Assembly: GCF_030347995.1 (NCBI RefSeq)
Contig: NZ_JAQIBC010000001.1
Coordinates: 62,001-126,000 of the forward strand
Origin: Sulfurovum xiamenensis
Lineage (GTDB): Bacteria > Campylobacterota > Campylobacteria > Campylobacterales > Sulfurovaceae
Length of the DNA: 64,000 bases
Direction: 5' to 3'
Made by a program: the position numbers and the translations under genes. Below the pieces are notes generated by a model. It searched no databases. It worked only from the letters and a program-made list of their open reading frames with translations, and was not told the DNA's origin. Positions within the stretch are counted from its first letter, which is position 1. Each line of letters begins with the position of its first letter. Shown piece after piece: positions 1-8,931 of this stretch.

Positions 1-870
1 TACATAAGCTTTTTCATCTACACCTTCCCCTTTGAACTCCAACTCTATTCCTGCATAAGCAAATGCCATACGTACAAACTCTCTTACTGGAGTCGTAACA
101 CCTGTAGCGATGACCCAATCTTCTGGTTCATCTGCCTGTAGGATCATCCACATCATTTTGACATAATCTTTCGCATGACCCCAATCACGTTTAGCATCAA
201 GGTTTCCAAGATAGAGTTTGTCTTGAAGACCAAGGGCTATCTTAGAAGCTGCGCGGGTGATCTTACGTGTTACAAAAGTCTCTCCACGTACCGGTGATTC
301 ATGGTTGAACAAGATACCGTTACATGCGAACATATCATACGCTTCACGGTAGTTCACCGTGATCCAGTAGGCATACATTTTTGCTACGGCATAAGGAGAT
401 CTTGGGTAAAAAGGAGTAGTTTCTGTTTGAGGTACTTCTTGTACTTTTCCATACAGTTCTGAAGTGGATGCCTGGTAGATCTTTGTCTTTTTTTCAAGTC
501 CAAGGAGTCTGACTGCTTCCAAGATACGTAAAGTTCCTGTAGCATCTGCATTAGCAACATATTCAGGTGTTTCAAATGACACGGCAACATGACTCATCGC
601 AGCAAGGTTGTAGATCTCGTCTGGCTGTGTCTCCTGAATAATACGAGTAAGGTTCATAGAGTCAGTCATATCTCCATAGTGTAAGATAAGGTTTCTATTT
701 TCTACGTGAGGATCTTGATAGAGGTGATCGATACGGTCTGTGTTAAAGAGTGATGCTCTTCTTTTGATACCATGTACTACATATCCTTTTTTGAGCAGGA
801 ATTCTGCCAGGTAAGAACCATCTTGACCTGTGATCCCTGTAATTAGTGCTACTTTTTTATTTTCTGCCAT
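1..870 (-). CDS. gmd: GDP-mannose 4,6-dehydratase (3' end outside window)
   Basis: This enzyme converts GDP-mannose to GDP-4-keto-6-deoxymannose, the first step towards GDP-fucose and related sugars of the cell surface. The frame is open from the ATG at 870 to the window edge, about 290 residues. I read an N-terminal Rossmann motif ([14 protein letters not shown]), the STSELYGK segment, and a [10 protein letters not shown] stretch carrying the catalytic Tyr-x3-Lys of short-chain dehydrogenases. All are typical of GMD. Its ATG directly abuts the stop codon of the upstream gmm gene, so it belongs to the minus-strand sugar operon. The C-terminus is not visible. The family assignment is strong. 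Confidence 0.95.
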   Translation of the reverse strand, partial: MAENKKVALITGITGQDGSYLAEFLLKKGYVVHGIKRRASLFNTDRIDHLYQDPHVENRNLILHYGDMTDSMNLTRIIQETQPDEIYNLAAMSHVAVSFETPEYVANADATGTLRILEAVRLLGLEKKTKIYQASTSELYGKVQEVPQTETTPFYPRSPYAVAKMYAYWITVNYREAYDMFACNGILFNHESPVRGETFVTRKITRAASKIALGLQDKLYLGNLDAKRDWGHAKDYVKMMWMILQADEPEDWVIATGVTTPVREFVRMAFAYAGIELEFKGEGVDEKAYV

Positions 871-1368
871 TTAACTCTCCTTTTGCTGTGGGACTGTACC
901 CTTTGATACTATAAAATAATCTTTGACATACTTGTGTACTTCATCGCTTTGTATCAGTTCTTCAAGACCAAACCAACGATACTCGTTGTGCTGATCTTCT
1001 GGCAGATCTTCAAGACCTGATACTTCTATCTCATAAGCAAGATTTACATAGTGTGTTGAAACATCATCAAAAATGCCATCGTTATAGAGATGTTCAAATA
1101 CACCTATAAACCTTGGATTTTCAGGTAGAATCATACCTATTTCCATATTACAGATACGATGTATGGCACTCTTAATAGGCTCATTTTTGAGTACCCTGCC
1201 ACCCAATGTAAACCAGTACCCTTGGGCTGGTTTATTGACCCTTTTCCCAAGTAAAACTTTACCATTATGTTTCACAATAATATCAACAGAGACAAGTGGG
1301 GTATTCTCAATAATAGTTTTAAACAGATCCCCTTTAAGATACCCTGGATTATTTTCTTTCAAAATCAT
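871..1368 (-). CDS. gmm: GDP-mannose mannosyl hydrolase (NUDIX family)
   Basis: Predicted to hydrolyse GDP-mannose to GDP and mannose, adjusting the GDP-mannose pool used by the neighbouring gmd and manC products. The protein has 165 residues. The segment GGRVLKNEPIKSAIHRICNM near residues 57-76 matches the altered NUDIX box of GDP-mannose hydrolases, which lacks part of the usual Glu pattern. The WFTLGGRV entry and the H-x-VNL-Y strand are also family-like. The start overlaps the end of manC by 20 nt, and the stop touches the gmd start codon, implying translational coupling. A generic NUDIX function is the alternative, but the gmd-gmm-manC context favours Gmm. Confidence 0.88.
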   Translation of the reverse strand: MILKENNPGYLKGDLFKTIIENTPLVSVDIIVKHNGKVLLGKRVNKPAQGYWFTLGGRVLKNEPIKSAIHRICNMEIGMILPENPRFIGVFEHLYNDGIFDDVSTHYVNLAYEIEVSGLEDLPEDQHNEYRWFGLEELIQSDEVHKYVKDYFIVSKGTVPQQKES

Positions 1369-2695
1369 CCTCTATACGTACAATATCATCTTCACCCACA
1401 TACTCGCCTACCTGTGCTTCGATCATCACAAGGTCAATCTTCCCAACATTCTCAAGACGGTGGACTTCACCTATAGAGATATATGTTGATTCATTTGAAG
1501 TCACAGTAAACTCTTCTGTACCTTTTGTGACCATTGCTGTACCGCTTACCACCACCCAGTGTTCAGAACGGTGATGGTGCTTTTGTAAAGAAAGACGTTT
1601 ACCTGTTTTCACAACGATACGTTTCACTTTATAGCCATTAGACTCATCCAGTATGGTATAGGTACCCCAAGGGCGATGTGCCGTGACATGGATATTCGGC
1701 AGTTCAGAGTTTTGTTCTTTAAGTGATTTGACTACCTCTTTGACCTTTTGGCTACTCCCTTTTTTAGAAACAAGCAGTGCATCTGCTGTATCGATAATGA
1801 TCAAATCATCTACATCTATTGTTGCTACTTGCTTAGGTGAGAGAACAAGGTTATTGGTTGAACCAATATTGATAATATTATCACTTGATGCTATCTCTTC
1901 ATCCAAAGATTCAAAACTTCCTAGGTCACTCCATGCAATGTCTGAAGGTATGACTTTTACCTTGCTACTTTTTTCCATGACGGCATAGTCTATACTGTCT
2001 TCTGGAATAGCCAACATATCTTCATAAGTTATACGGATCATCTCATCTTTCTTTGCATTGTTAAATGCTGACAAAGAAGCCTCGTAGATCTCAGGGGAGT
2101 CTTGTTTTAACTCTTCAAGAAAGACACCTGCTTTAAAACAGAACATTCCAGAGTTCCAGTAGTAATTTCCTGCATCAAGGTAAGCTTGAGCTGTAAGGGC
2201 ATTAGGTTTCTCTTTAAACGAAAGCACTGACTCACCATTTGCCTCAATGTAGCCAAACCCTGTCTCTGGGTATTGCGGTGTGATACCAAAAGTCACAAGA
2301 TTGTCTGATTGTGCTAATATTTTTGCCTTCTCTATAGCTTCGAGATACGCTTGCTCATTTTTAATAAGGTGATCCGATGGTGTCACAAGGACAATCTCTT
2401 CTGCATTCAACGCAAAACAAGCAAGTGCTATAGCTGGTGCCGTGTTTCTTCCTACTGGTTCTAAAAGATACCTAGATGTATTAATATTGAGTTCTTCTAT
2501 CTGATCCACTGCAAGAAAATACTGTTCAGCATTAGATACGATGAACTGTGAGTCACATGCTTTCTGATTACGGGAAACTGTCTTTTGGAAAAGAGATTCA
2601 CCTTCAAAAAGCTTAACAAACTGTTTTGGCATGAGTGTACGGCTAAGTGGCCAAAGTCTTGTCCCACTCCCTCCACATAATATGATATTTGTCAT
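1349..2695 (-). CDS. manC: Mannose-1-phosphate guanylyltransferase / mannose-6-phosphate isomerase
   Basis: Bifunctional enzyme of about 449 residues that makes GDP-mannose. The nucleotidyltransferase domain carries GGSGTRLWP at residues 8-16 and fills roughly the first 270 residues, with FKEKPNA and YYWNSGMF motifs. The C-terminal cupin is a type II phosphomannose isomerase, with RPWGTY and a His cluster in KHHHRSEHW. I chose the ATG at 2695 because GAGGG lies 7-8 bases upstream and the homologous region starts there. The longer frame to 2782 would run into galU. It supplies the substrate of gmd and gmm downstream in the operon. Confidence 0.94.
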   Translation of the reverse strand: MTNIILCGGSGTRLWPLSRTLMPKQFVKLFEGESLFQKTVSRNQKACDSQFIVSNAEQYFLAVDQIEELNINTSRYLLEPVGRNTAPAIALACFALNAEEIVLVTPSDHLIKNEQAYLEAIEKAKILAQSDNLVTFGITPQYPETGFGYIEANGESVLSFKEKPNALTAQAYLDAGNYYWNSGMFCFKAGVFLEELKQDSPEIYEASLSAFNNAKKDEMIRITYEDMLAIPEDSIDYAVMEKSSKVKVIPSDIAWSDLGSFESLDEEIASSDNIINIGSTNNLVLSPKQVATIDVDDLIIIDTADALLVSKKGSSQKVKEVVKSLKEQNSELPNIHVTAHRPWGTYTILDESNGYKVKRIVVKTGKRLSLQKHHHRSEHWVVVSGTAMVTKGTEEFTVTSNESTYISIGEVHRLENVGKIDLVMIEAQVGEYVGEDDIVRIEDDFERK

Positions 2696-2705
2696 CGATT
2701 TACCC

Positions 2706-3545
2706 TCACATCTTGTTATAAAAGTGGTTCGTCGCTGCAACAAACCCATCCACAGAACCACAATCAAAACGTTGCCCATCAAATTTATAAGCGATCACCT
2801 TACCCCTCTTCGCCTGCTCAAGAAGAGCATCTGTGATCTGGATCTCACCATTTTTTCCTGGTTTTGTCTCTCTAAGTATATCAAAGATGTCAGGAGTCAG
2901 GATGTAGCGTCCGATGATGGCCATGTTCGTTGGTGCATCTTTTGGATCTGGTTTTTCCACCATATCTGTCACTCTGTAGGTATCGTCCGTATTATCGACC
3001 AGTTTTCCGGCTATGATACCATACTTATATGTCTCTTCCTTAGGAACTTCTTCGATAGCTACAACAGAACATTGATACTTTTCAAAAACTTCGATCATCT
3101 GTTTAAGTACACCATCATTCACATTGGTACAGAGATCATCTGCGAGAATCACAGCAAATGGTTCATTTCCTATCAGCGTTTCACCTGTAAGAATAGCATG
3201 TCCCAAACCTTTCATCTCTACTTGTCTTGTGTATGAGAAGGTGCATTGGGTGATAAGAGAACATATCTCATCAAGGAGGTGCTCCTTGCTTGTACCTTTG
3301 ATCTGATGTTCAAGTTCATACATGATGTCAAAATGGTCTTCGATGGCACGTTTACCACGACCTGTAATGATCGCCATCGTATTCAGACCCGCTTCAAGTG
3401 CTTCTTCTACCCCATACTGGATAAGTGGTTTAGTGAGGACCGGTAGCATCTCTTTTGGGGTGGCTTTGGTCGCTGGTAAGAAACGGGTACCGTATCCTGC
3501 AGCGGGAAATAGACATTTTCTGATTCTCAAATTTTTTTCTCCCAT
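2706..3545 (-). CDS. galU: UTP-glucose-1-phosphate uridylyltransferase
   Basis: Makes UDP-glucose from UTP and glucose 1-phosphate, the substrate of the neighbouring GalE. At 279 residues it has the usual GalU length. The N-terminal signature AAGYGTRFLPATKATPKEML spans about residues 15-34. The sugar-binding VEKP and GEIQITDAL segments follow, and the C-terminus FDCGSVDGFVAATNHF is characteristic. The start overlaps galE by 19 nt and manC begins 11 nt after the stop, so the genes are co-transcribed. It is distinguished from glucose-1-phosphate thymidylyltransferases by the KATPKEM motif. Confidence 0.95.
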   Translation of the reverse strand: MGEKNLRIRKCLFPAAGYGTRFLPATKATPKEMLPVLTKPLIQYGVEEALEAGLNTMAIITGRGKRAIEDHFDIMYELEHQIKGTSKEHLLDEICSLITQCTFSYTRQVEMKGLGHAILTGETLIGNEPFAVILADDLCTNVNDGVLKQMIEVFEKYQCSVVAIEEVPKEETYKYGIIAGKLVDNTDDTYRVTDMVEKPDPKDAPTNMAIIGRYILTPDIFDILRETKPGKNGEIQITDALLEQAKRGKVIAYKFDGQRFDCGSVDGFVAATNHFYNKM

Positions 3546-4549
3546 TCGAGTGTTGTTTTGCAGATGACTTCCAGATCATCATATCGCGGTTGCCAATGCA
3601 TGGTATTTTTGATCTTTGTATTATCAGAGATAAGGATAGCAGGATCTCCTGCACGTCTCTCTTTGATCTCCACCGTAAAATCAATGCCGGAGACTTTTTT
3701 CATGGTATCAATGACCTCTTTGACCGAAAAGCCTCGACTATACCCTACATTGAACACATCACTATCATGATCTTCAAGATACTCCAAAGCCTCTATATGT
3801 GCCTGAGCAAGATCTACTACGTGGATATAGTCTCGGATACCCGTACCATCATGTGTAGGATAATCGTCTCCAAAGATATACATCTTTTCACGCTTGCCTA
3901 TGGCAGTTTCTGCAGCTACTTTTATGAGCAGTGTAGCATTTTTGGTGGACTGACCGATACGGCCATCAGGATCAGAACCCGCGACATTAAAATAACGCAG
4001 TGCTGCATACTTGAAATCATCATAAGCAAAGGCTGTGTCTTTGAGTACTCTTTCACTCATGAGTTTACTCATCCCGTACGGGTTGATAGGATCTGTTGGA
4101 TCACTCTCTTTAAGTCCAGTTTCCAAGTTTACAACAGTAGCATCAGGCTCTCCATACGTTGCTGCTGTTGAGGAGAAGATAAATTTCTTTACTCCATTTT
4201 CTGTGGCACACTTTATGAGGTTAGCCGTATTGGCAGTATTGTTAAGATAATATTTTAAAGGATTTTCAACACTTTCTGGTACCACAAGTGAAGCAGCAAA
4301 ATGGATGATCGCATCAAACTGATTTTCATGCATGATATTTTCAATCTTGCTAAAATCGGAAAGGTCTTCTTCCATGAAATTCAAAGTGACATTGTTTTCT
4401 TTTGCAATAACAGTTAATGTATCAATAGTCGCTTGAAATCCAGTCACAAGGTTATCTAAAATAGTAATTTTATGATTACTATTTTCAAGCAAAAGTTTTA
4501 CAATATGGCTACCAATGTACCCTGCACCACCAGTAACAAGAATATGCAT
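3527..4549 (-). CDS. galE: UDP-glucose 4-epimerase
   Basis: Interconverts UDP-glucose and UDP-galactose for surface polysaccharide synthesis. The protein has 340 residues. The NAD-binding GGAGYIG motif sits at residues 7-13, and the catalytic Tyr-x3-Lys is in NPYGMSKLMSE. The segments LRYFNVAGSDPDGRIG and GTGIRDYIHVVDLA are GalE hallmarks. This is the promoter-proximal gene of the minus-strand sugar operon (galE-galU-manC-gmm-gmd). The likely promoter lies about 75 bp upstream. Confidence 0.95.
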   Translation of the reverse strand: MHILVTGGAGYIGSHIVKLLLENSNHKITILDNLVTGFQATIDTLTVIAKENNVTLNFMEEDLSDFSKIENIMHENQFDAIIHFAASLVVPESVENPLKYYLNNTANTANLIKCATENGVKKFIFSSTAATYGEPDATVVNLETGLKESDPTDPINPYGMSKLMSERVLKDTAFAYDDFKYAALRYFNVAGSDPDGRIGQSTKNATLLIKVAAETAIGKREKMYIFGDDYPTHDGTGIRDYIHVVDLAQAHIEALEYLEDHDSDVFNVGYSRGFSVKEVIDTMKKVSGIDFTVEIKERRAGDPAILISDNTKIKNTMHWQPRYDDLEVICKTTLEWEKKI

Positions 4550-4622
4550 TACTTATGTTCCTTCTTCCCAATCCTCTTAGTATGCACTATGCGATATAAA
4601 AGGCCTAATTTAAAATTGTTAT

Positions 4623-4628
4623 ATTATA
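4623..4628 (-). promoter_or_regulatory. Candidate -10 box for the galE sugar operon
   Basis: The minus strand reads TATAAT here, 74 bp upstream of the galE start, inside very AT-rich DNA. No convincing -35 is visible, which is common for sigma70 promoters in Campylobacterota. It is the best hexamer in the gap, but AT-rich DNA gives such matches by chance. Confidence 0.45.
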
Positions 4629-4706
4629 TCTTAACTTCATTAAGTGCTATGAATGAAAGAGAGATAACCGTCGTATTTACATTCAAGGCAGGATTTTAGT
4701 ATAAAA

Positions 4707-4727
4707 ATGTCACATCTATGTCATATT
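4707..4727. repeat. Left copy of 21-nt direct repeat
   Basis: The core ATGTCACATCTATGT followed by one variable base and ATATT appears here and again at 6356-6376 in the same orientation, 20 of 21 bases identical. The two copies bracket the lipoprotein and broken ORF6N gene. They could be remnants of an insertion duplication or attachment site, or a repeated regulatory word. The sequence alone does not decide. Confidence 0.55.
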
Positions 4728-4946
4728 GCTTATATAAATTATCAAATAAACCTTCTCATGAAAAAAGGAAATATCACCATTATCTTTTTATCTATAGAGT
4801 ACTTTTTTATAGAAATCAATCTTATCTTTGTTTCTCTATTGAGCCCACTGCACAATATCGTTCACTGTAATCTAAGAGATTACTTGAATATCCTTACGTT
4901 CATCCTCCACATTTGCTTCATTTCTCCTCTTTTCATTTATTTTTCA
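4728..4946. other. Gene-poor AT-rich stretch
   Basis: This is the rest of the gap between galE and the lipoprotein gene. It is strongly AT-rich. A plus-strand open frame runs through it, but its Phe/Ile/Leu-rich composition is what AT-rich noncoding DNA gives, and it has no ribosome site. I see no gene, tRNA or clear terminator. Confidence 0.5.
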
Positions 4947-5636
4947 TTACCATCCATCTTTGATATACAGTGAATCCAAAGTTCTTTTAGCTCTTTTTTT
5001 TAGATCTTGGTAGGTGTATTGCTTTGCTAATTTTGGATCTTTTGGTTTGTTGTAGGTCAGAGAGATCGATACATACTTGATTTTCGTTTTTATCTCATTA
5101 ACTTTGAAACATCCATAACTTATTCGCTTTTTTCTATATTTGCTATGGGTTGAAGTTCTTTCGGTACAAGAATAATTTTCTTTTCCAGCACGAAAAGTTT
5201 TCAGAGAAATATCCATAATTTCTCCATTATTTTTAACTCTTTTGGGCATTCGAGTTCTTAGATACTCTACATCATTATTTTCTATTACTCTTTCTCGTTC
5301 TCCATATTTTAGAACATTTCCAGATGTAGATACTGCAATATGATAAACTATAGAATTTTTAAATCCAAATGCTATCGTTCTACCATCGCGCATACTCATT
5401 CCACTCCATCCACCCATTTTAGAAAAATCTGATTGTTTAGCGGTTGGGAATTGAAAAGAAAAACCTTTTCCTTCAAAAACGTAATTTTTCATCGTCTCTA
5501 CATTGGCAACAGTAAAAAATGCAGGGGGTTTGTTACCACTCATGGCTATTTGTGTCTTAGTAATATTATCTGCTATTTTTGCTCCACTACACCCAGAAAT
5601 GAAAAGCATTGTTATACATACAATTAAAAATTTCAT
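4947..5636 (-). CDS. Predicted lipoprotein of unknown function
   Basis: A 229-residue protein I do not recognise. It begins with a short basic N-terminus and a hydrophobic segment ending in the lipobox ISGC (Cys16), so it should be a lipid-anchored envelope protein. The mature part is hydrophilic, rich in Lys, Ser and Thr, with two cysteines (in NYSCTERT and YGCFKV). Its ATG overlaps the stop of the upstream frame by one base (TAATG), implying translational coupling. A lipoprotein coupled to the C-terminal end of a larger broken gene resembles a secreted effector and its envelope immunity partner, but that is only an inference from arrangement. Confidence 0.6.
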   Translation of the reverse strand: MKFLIVCITMLFISGCSGAKIADNITKTQIAMSGNKPPAFFTVANVETMKNYVFEGKGFSFQFPTAKQSDFSKMGGWSGMSMRDGRTIAFGFKNSIVYHIAVSTSGNVLKYGERERVIENNDVEYLRTRMPKRVKNNGEIMDISLKTFRAGKENYSCTERTSTHSKYRKKRISYGCFKVNEIKTKIKYVSISLTYNKPKDPKLAKQYTYQDLKKRAKRTLDSLYIKDGW

Positions 5637-6277
5637 TATTTACCTCCTGTTATATCTAGTACTGTTTGTTGTTTGCTCTCTATGTCACTTTTTCTTTGAA
5701 CGTTAGGTAGTAAGTCCAGCTTGACATCTACCTTATCATTACCATTTTCATCTTTGATTCTAAAGTTAGTTTCATAATAGTGTTCTACAGGGAACTCTCT
5801 AGGTTCTACAGACTCATTTGGGTTAGCATAGTTTCGAATATCTGGTGTAAAGTTCTCTTCTCCACACCCAATGACGCAGCCGTAGTAGGAGTGTGTTGAA
5901 CTTCCACCGACACCAAAAAGACGACCAGCAGAAAGTGTGCTTTCTTTCATATTTTCACCTAAATTCTCAGAATTATTAATTCCTGCAGACTGATACCCTA
6001 ATACTGATCCTACAAAATCACTTTTTAAAACCGTAGCCAACATATACACGCCCTGCTCGGTAAAAGCATAAGGTGCTCTTCTCAGCCCCATTCTATCTGA
6101 ATTGGAGGTCACAAATTGTGACCTTCAATTTTCAAACTCTTCTTTAGATAACTGAAACATAAAGTCACTTGGGAATCTTTTTATATTTCTTTTTACTGCC
6201 TGATTTAGTACTTTTGTCTCAACTTGATATAGTTCAGCCAGATCTCTATCGAGCATCACTTGTTCGCCTATAATAAG
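5636..6277 (-). pseudogene. Broken ORF6N-domain gene fused to an unknown C-terminal segment
   Basis: Read on the minus strand from about 6277, the frame gives [19 protein letters not shown] and [20 protein letters not shown], then GLRRAPYAFTEQGVYMLATV, a clear ORF6N domain (phage antirepressor-like DNA-binding family). The N-terminus is missing (a TAG precedes it). An in-frame TGA at 6125-6127 stands where the family has Leu. Homology ends near 6017, after LATVLKSD. The remaining roughly 126 residues (GRLFGVGGSSTHSYYGCVIG, then Asn/Asp/Glu-rich) are unrelated and unknown to me. I read this as a deletion or recombination joint between a phage-type gene and the tail of another gene. The piece 5636-6112 could still be translated. 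Confidence 0.75.
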
Positions 6278-6355
6278 CTAAATTACAAAAAGGAATATAC
6301 TTAGGATACAAATTTCAAGATAAAAAATTTCTATAAGATCTATAATACATGAAGG

Positions 6356-6376
6356 ATGTCACATCTATGTAATATT
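6356..6376. repeat. Right copy of 21-nt direct repeat
   Basis: Same orientation as 4707-4727, one mismatch in 21. It lies between the broken ORF6N gene and the 3' end of tRNA-Asn (65 bp away). See the left copy for interpretation. Confidence 0.55.
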
Positions 6377-6441
6377 TTAAACTAAAAAGAAAGTATTTTA
6401 AAAATATTGATAAATTTTATTTATGGGATTTTTTTATGAAG

Positions 6442-6516
6442 TGGCTCCGGCACCAGGATTCGAACCTGGGACCAAATGATTAACAGTCATCTACTCTACC
6501 GCTGAGCTATGCCGGA
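6442..6516 (-). tRNA. tRNA-Asn (anticodon GTT)
   Basis: On the minus strand the sequence folds into a full cloverleaf: acceptor TCCGGCA pairs with TGCCGGA, the D-arm is GCTC-AGCGGTA-GAG, the anticodon loop contains GTT (ACTGTTAAT), and the T-arm is CCAGG-TTCGAAT-CCTGG. The discriminator is G and the CCA end is encoded. The accessory patch with phage-type remnants lies just beyond its 3' end, as expected for a tRNA used as an integration hotspot. I find no second copy of the tRNA 3' end in the window. Confidence 0.97.
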
Positions 6517-6592
6517 ACAATGGTTGAAAGAAGCGTATGCTTGTTTCGTGGGTGAGATTATAGTAAAAAAGTTTTTTAAAGTCAAGGATATT

Positions 6593-7549
6593 TTAGGCTT
6601 TTTTGTAAAAATCTACGCCATTTGTTGAAACTTGCTTTATTTTCTTTTCATGGAGAAGATCTTGTACCCTGTTTTGACTCTCATCATCAAAAAGTGCTTC
6701 GATATCTTCTGCAGTCAAAGGACGTTTCGATAAAGTCTCCAATATCTCTTCATCAGAGTAGCTGGAAGCTGAGATCTCCGCTTTTTTTCGCGATGCTATG
6801 TAGACGGGCAACGAACTGTCAAAAAGATGGCTGATCTCCAGTAGTTTTTCATAGCTGACAGGCTTTACATCATAGGCAGGCGGTCTGTCTATGGTCCCTA
6901 TATCTATACGTGTGGGTTGCAGTTTCAGCAGGTATTCATTGAGTTTGGCGATCTCTTCTTTGGAGTCATTGAGTGTTTTGACGATGAGTATCTCTATGAC
7001 GAGCGGTCCTTCATATCTGCTTTTAAAGGCCAACATCCCTGCTTTGATCTTCTCGACCTCTATACCCTTATGGGAACGGTCAAGTTTTTGCAAGCATTTT
7101 TGGGTGGCACAGTCCAGGGAGAGTTTCACTTCATCGAGTTTCAGCAGTGCATCCTGTACATTGACATCATCGATGTTGGCAGCATTGGAGAGGATGAGTG
7201 TCTTGGTGCTGCCTTTAAAGCTGTTGATCTCATCTATGAGTTCTGAGAGATAGGGGTAAAGAGTGGGTTCACCATTGGCCGTGAGGGTGATGAAATCTAT
7301 ATCACCATGTTCTTTCAGCGCTGCTTTCAGTGCAGTGGTGACTATTTCTACACTTACGACATCCTCATAGGTATCCATCGTTTTAGCCGGGTCCAGTTCA
7401 CAGTAGAGACAGTCAAAATTACACTGTTTTTTACCGGGACTCAGGTCAACCCCTAAAGATTTACCAAAACGTCTGGAATGTATGGGACCGAAGATCACCT
7501 TTGGTGAGTGTTCAGCGTTAGGCGTTAAGCGTTCAGTTTTATAAGACAT
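6593..7549 (-). CDS. Radical SAM protein
   Basis: About 318 residues. The cluster motif CNFDCLYC (Cys-x3-Cys-x2-Cys) binds the 4Fe-4S/S-adenosylmethionine centre. It is followed by LTANGEPTLYP, the GE-P element of radical SAM barrels. The N-terminal FGPIHSRRFGKSLGVDLSPG is typical of the COG0731-like group of uncharacterised radical SAM enzymes distantly related to wybutosine enzymes. I chose the ATG at 7549 because AGAGAGAAG precedes it. It overlaps the end of the dGTPase gene by 11 nt. The substrate cannot be told from sequence. Confidence 0.82.
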   Translation of the reverse strand: MSYKTERLTPNAEHSPKVIFGPIHSRRFGKSLGVDLSPGKKQCNFDCLYCELDPAKTMDTYEDVVSVEIVTTALKAALKEHGDIDFITLTANGEPTLYPYLSELIDEINSFKGSTKTLILSNAANIDDVNVQDALLKLDEVKLSLDCATQKCLQKLDRSHKGIEVEKIKAGMLAFKSRYEGPLVIEILIVKTLNDSKEEIAKLNEYLLKLQPTRIDIGTIDRPPAYDVKPVSYEKLLEISHLFDSSLPVYIASRKKAEISASSYSDEEILETLSKRPLTAEDIEALFDDESQNRVQDLLHEKKIKQVSTNGVDFYKKA

Positions 7550-8912
7550 GACTTCTCTCTTTGAATAATCTTTGACGCTTCTTTTCCAACTTCTTTTCAA
7601 AAGCCTCTACCGTATGCTTATCTACAAGTTTATCACGGTTGCCCAGTTGATACCCCAGTTCTGCTTCAAACTTCAAGAGGGATATCTTCTTATAGAGTTC
7701 CATGATCTTTAGATTGGTCAATCCTCCCAGAAAATTCCGCATGAGACTCAACTTCTCTCTCAGATAGACTTCCTCACCTATATTACTCATTTGCAATTCT
7801 GTCAGCTTCTCTTTATAGGTATTGCTGTCGATCAGCTCCATCGCGAACTCTTTGTTAATAAAGTAGTCCGCCACCGTCGTAAAATAGTGACTAAAAGGCT
7901 TCTTGATATTCTGCACTTTTTTTGAACCCCAAAGATACTTCGCCGCGACCTTCTGGAACTCTTTTCTTAAGGCTTCTATCTCATCATCCACTGGCACAAG
8001 TTTTCCGTCTTCTCTTAATCGGAAGTTCCTGTTAAAAGCCATGGAGATAGCGTTCATGGTATTTTGAAACTCCGTTTTGGCATTGCTAGAACGGTTAAGC
8101 AGTGCGATAAGCAGCTCTTTGATCTTCATCTTGTCATAATGCACGCTCTCATAGCCAGGCACTGTGAGTGTTTTCAAATAGAGCAGTTTTCGTATATCCT
8201 TTACCCGTACTTCACTCTTGATGGAACGCAGTAGGATCTCCTGCAGTTTTTCTTTGGTGTAGATATTGAGCGAATCGATGATATCGGTCACGCGGTACCT
8301 GTTCTCATCTGCCAGATCCATCGCCTGACACAAAATGGTTTTACCTGTAATGTTTTGGATCGTGATGCCTTTGGATCCAAGGTACTTCTCCTCCAAGGCA
8401 ATGGCATTGAGAACATACTGTTTTAAATAGAGATACTCAGGGTACTCTTCCAGTTCATGCACACGCTTTACCAAAGAAGCCAAAGCATACTCTCTGACAT
8501 CGTCCGGAAGGTTCTCATAGAACTCATACTTGAAGATACGTCTGAAGTTATTGAGGTTTGCGTTGAATCGTAAAGGGGTATCCAAGGTAGCTGAAGCCTT
8601 TTGTAACATACTGTCCAAGATAGTTTCTCCATCATGGCTGAATGCCGTATGCCCGATGTCATGCAACAGCCCTACGATCTTTCCTATCTTGAAAAAGTTC
8701 AGATCCACATCATTACCAAGTTGTCTACTCAGATGGTTCAGTATGTACTCTGTGCTCAGGCCTACTTCCATGGAATGGCTATAGCGGTTTCTAATACTGT
8801 CCTTGGTACGTTTAGAGAGGTACATCGGGATATCTTTGAGACGTACGAACACCTTGTGTCCTACGATCCCCAATTCACATTCCTCGACTGCGATGCGATA
8901 ATGTTCTCTCAT
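7539..8912 (-). CDS. HD-domain dGTPase-like triphosphohydrolase
   Basis: A protein of about 457 residues of the dNTP triphosphohydrolase (Dgt-like) family, which cleaves dNTPs to deoxynucleosides and triphosphate. The metal-binding HD signature is visible as RYSHSMEV near residue 45 and LLHDIGHTAFSHDGE near residue 85. Three consecutive ATG codons occur (8918, 8915, 8912). The GAAAGGG ribosome site is too close to the first two, so the third fits best. It lies downstream of hemE and overlaps the radical SAM gene. It may instead be an HD phosphohydrolase with another nucleotide substrate. Confidence 0.8.
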   Translation of the reverse strand: MREHYRIAVEECELGIVGHKVFVRLKDIPMYLSKRTKDSIRNRYSHSMEVGLSTEYILNHLSRQLGNDVDLNFFKIGKIVGLLHDIGHTAFSHDGETILDSMLQKASATLDTPLRFNANLNNFRRIFKYEFYENLPDDVREYALASLVKRVHELEEYPEYLYLKQYVLNAIALEEKYLGSKGITIQNITGKTILCQAMDLADENRYRVTDIIDSLNIYTKEKLQEILLRSIKSEVRVKDIRKLLYLKTLTVPGYESVHYDKMKIKELLIALLNRSSNAKTEFQNTMNAISMAFNRNFRLREDGKLVPVDDEIEALRKEFQKVAAKYLWGSKKVQNIKKPFSHYFTTVADYFINKEFAMELIDSNTYKEKLTELQMSNIGEEVYLREKLSLMRNFLGGLTNLKIMELYKKISLLKFEAELGYQLGNRDKLVDKHTVEAFEKKLEKKRQRLFKERSHVL

Positions 8913-8931
8913 CATCATGCCCTTTCAGGGA

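Noticed and set aside
4707..4973. Plus-strand 88-codon frame in the gap upstream of galE
   Set aside because: No ribosome site, composition (Phe, Ile, Leu, His) as expected from AT-rich noncoding DNA, and it overlaps the 3' end of the lipoprotein gene.
6442..6516. tRNA-Asn 3' end as an attachment-site duplication
   Set aside because: No second copy of the tRNA 3' segment was found in the adjacent accessory patch or elsewhere in the window.
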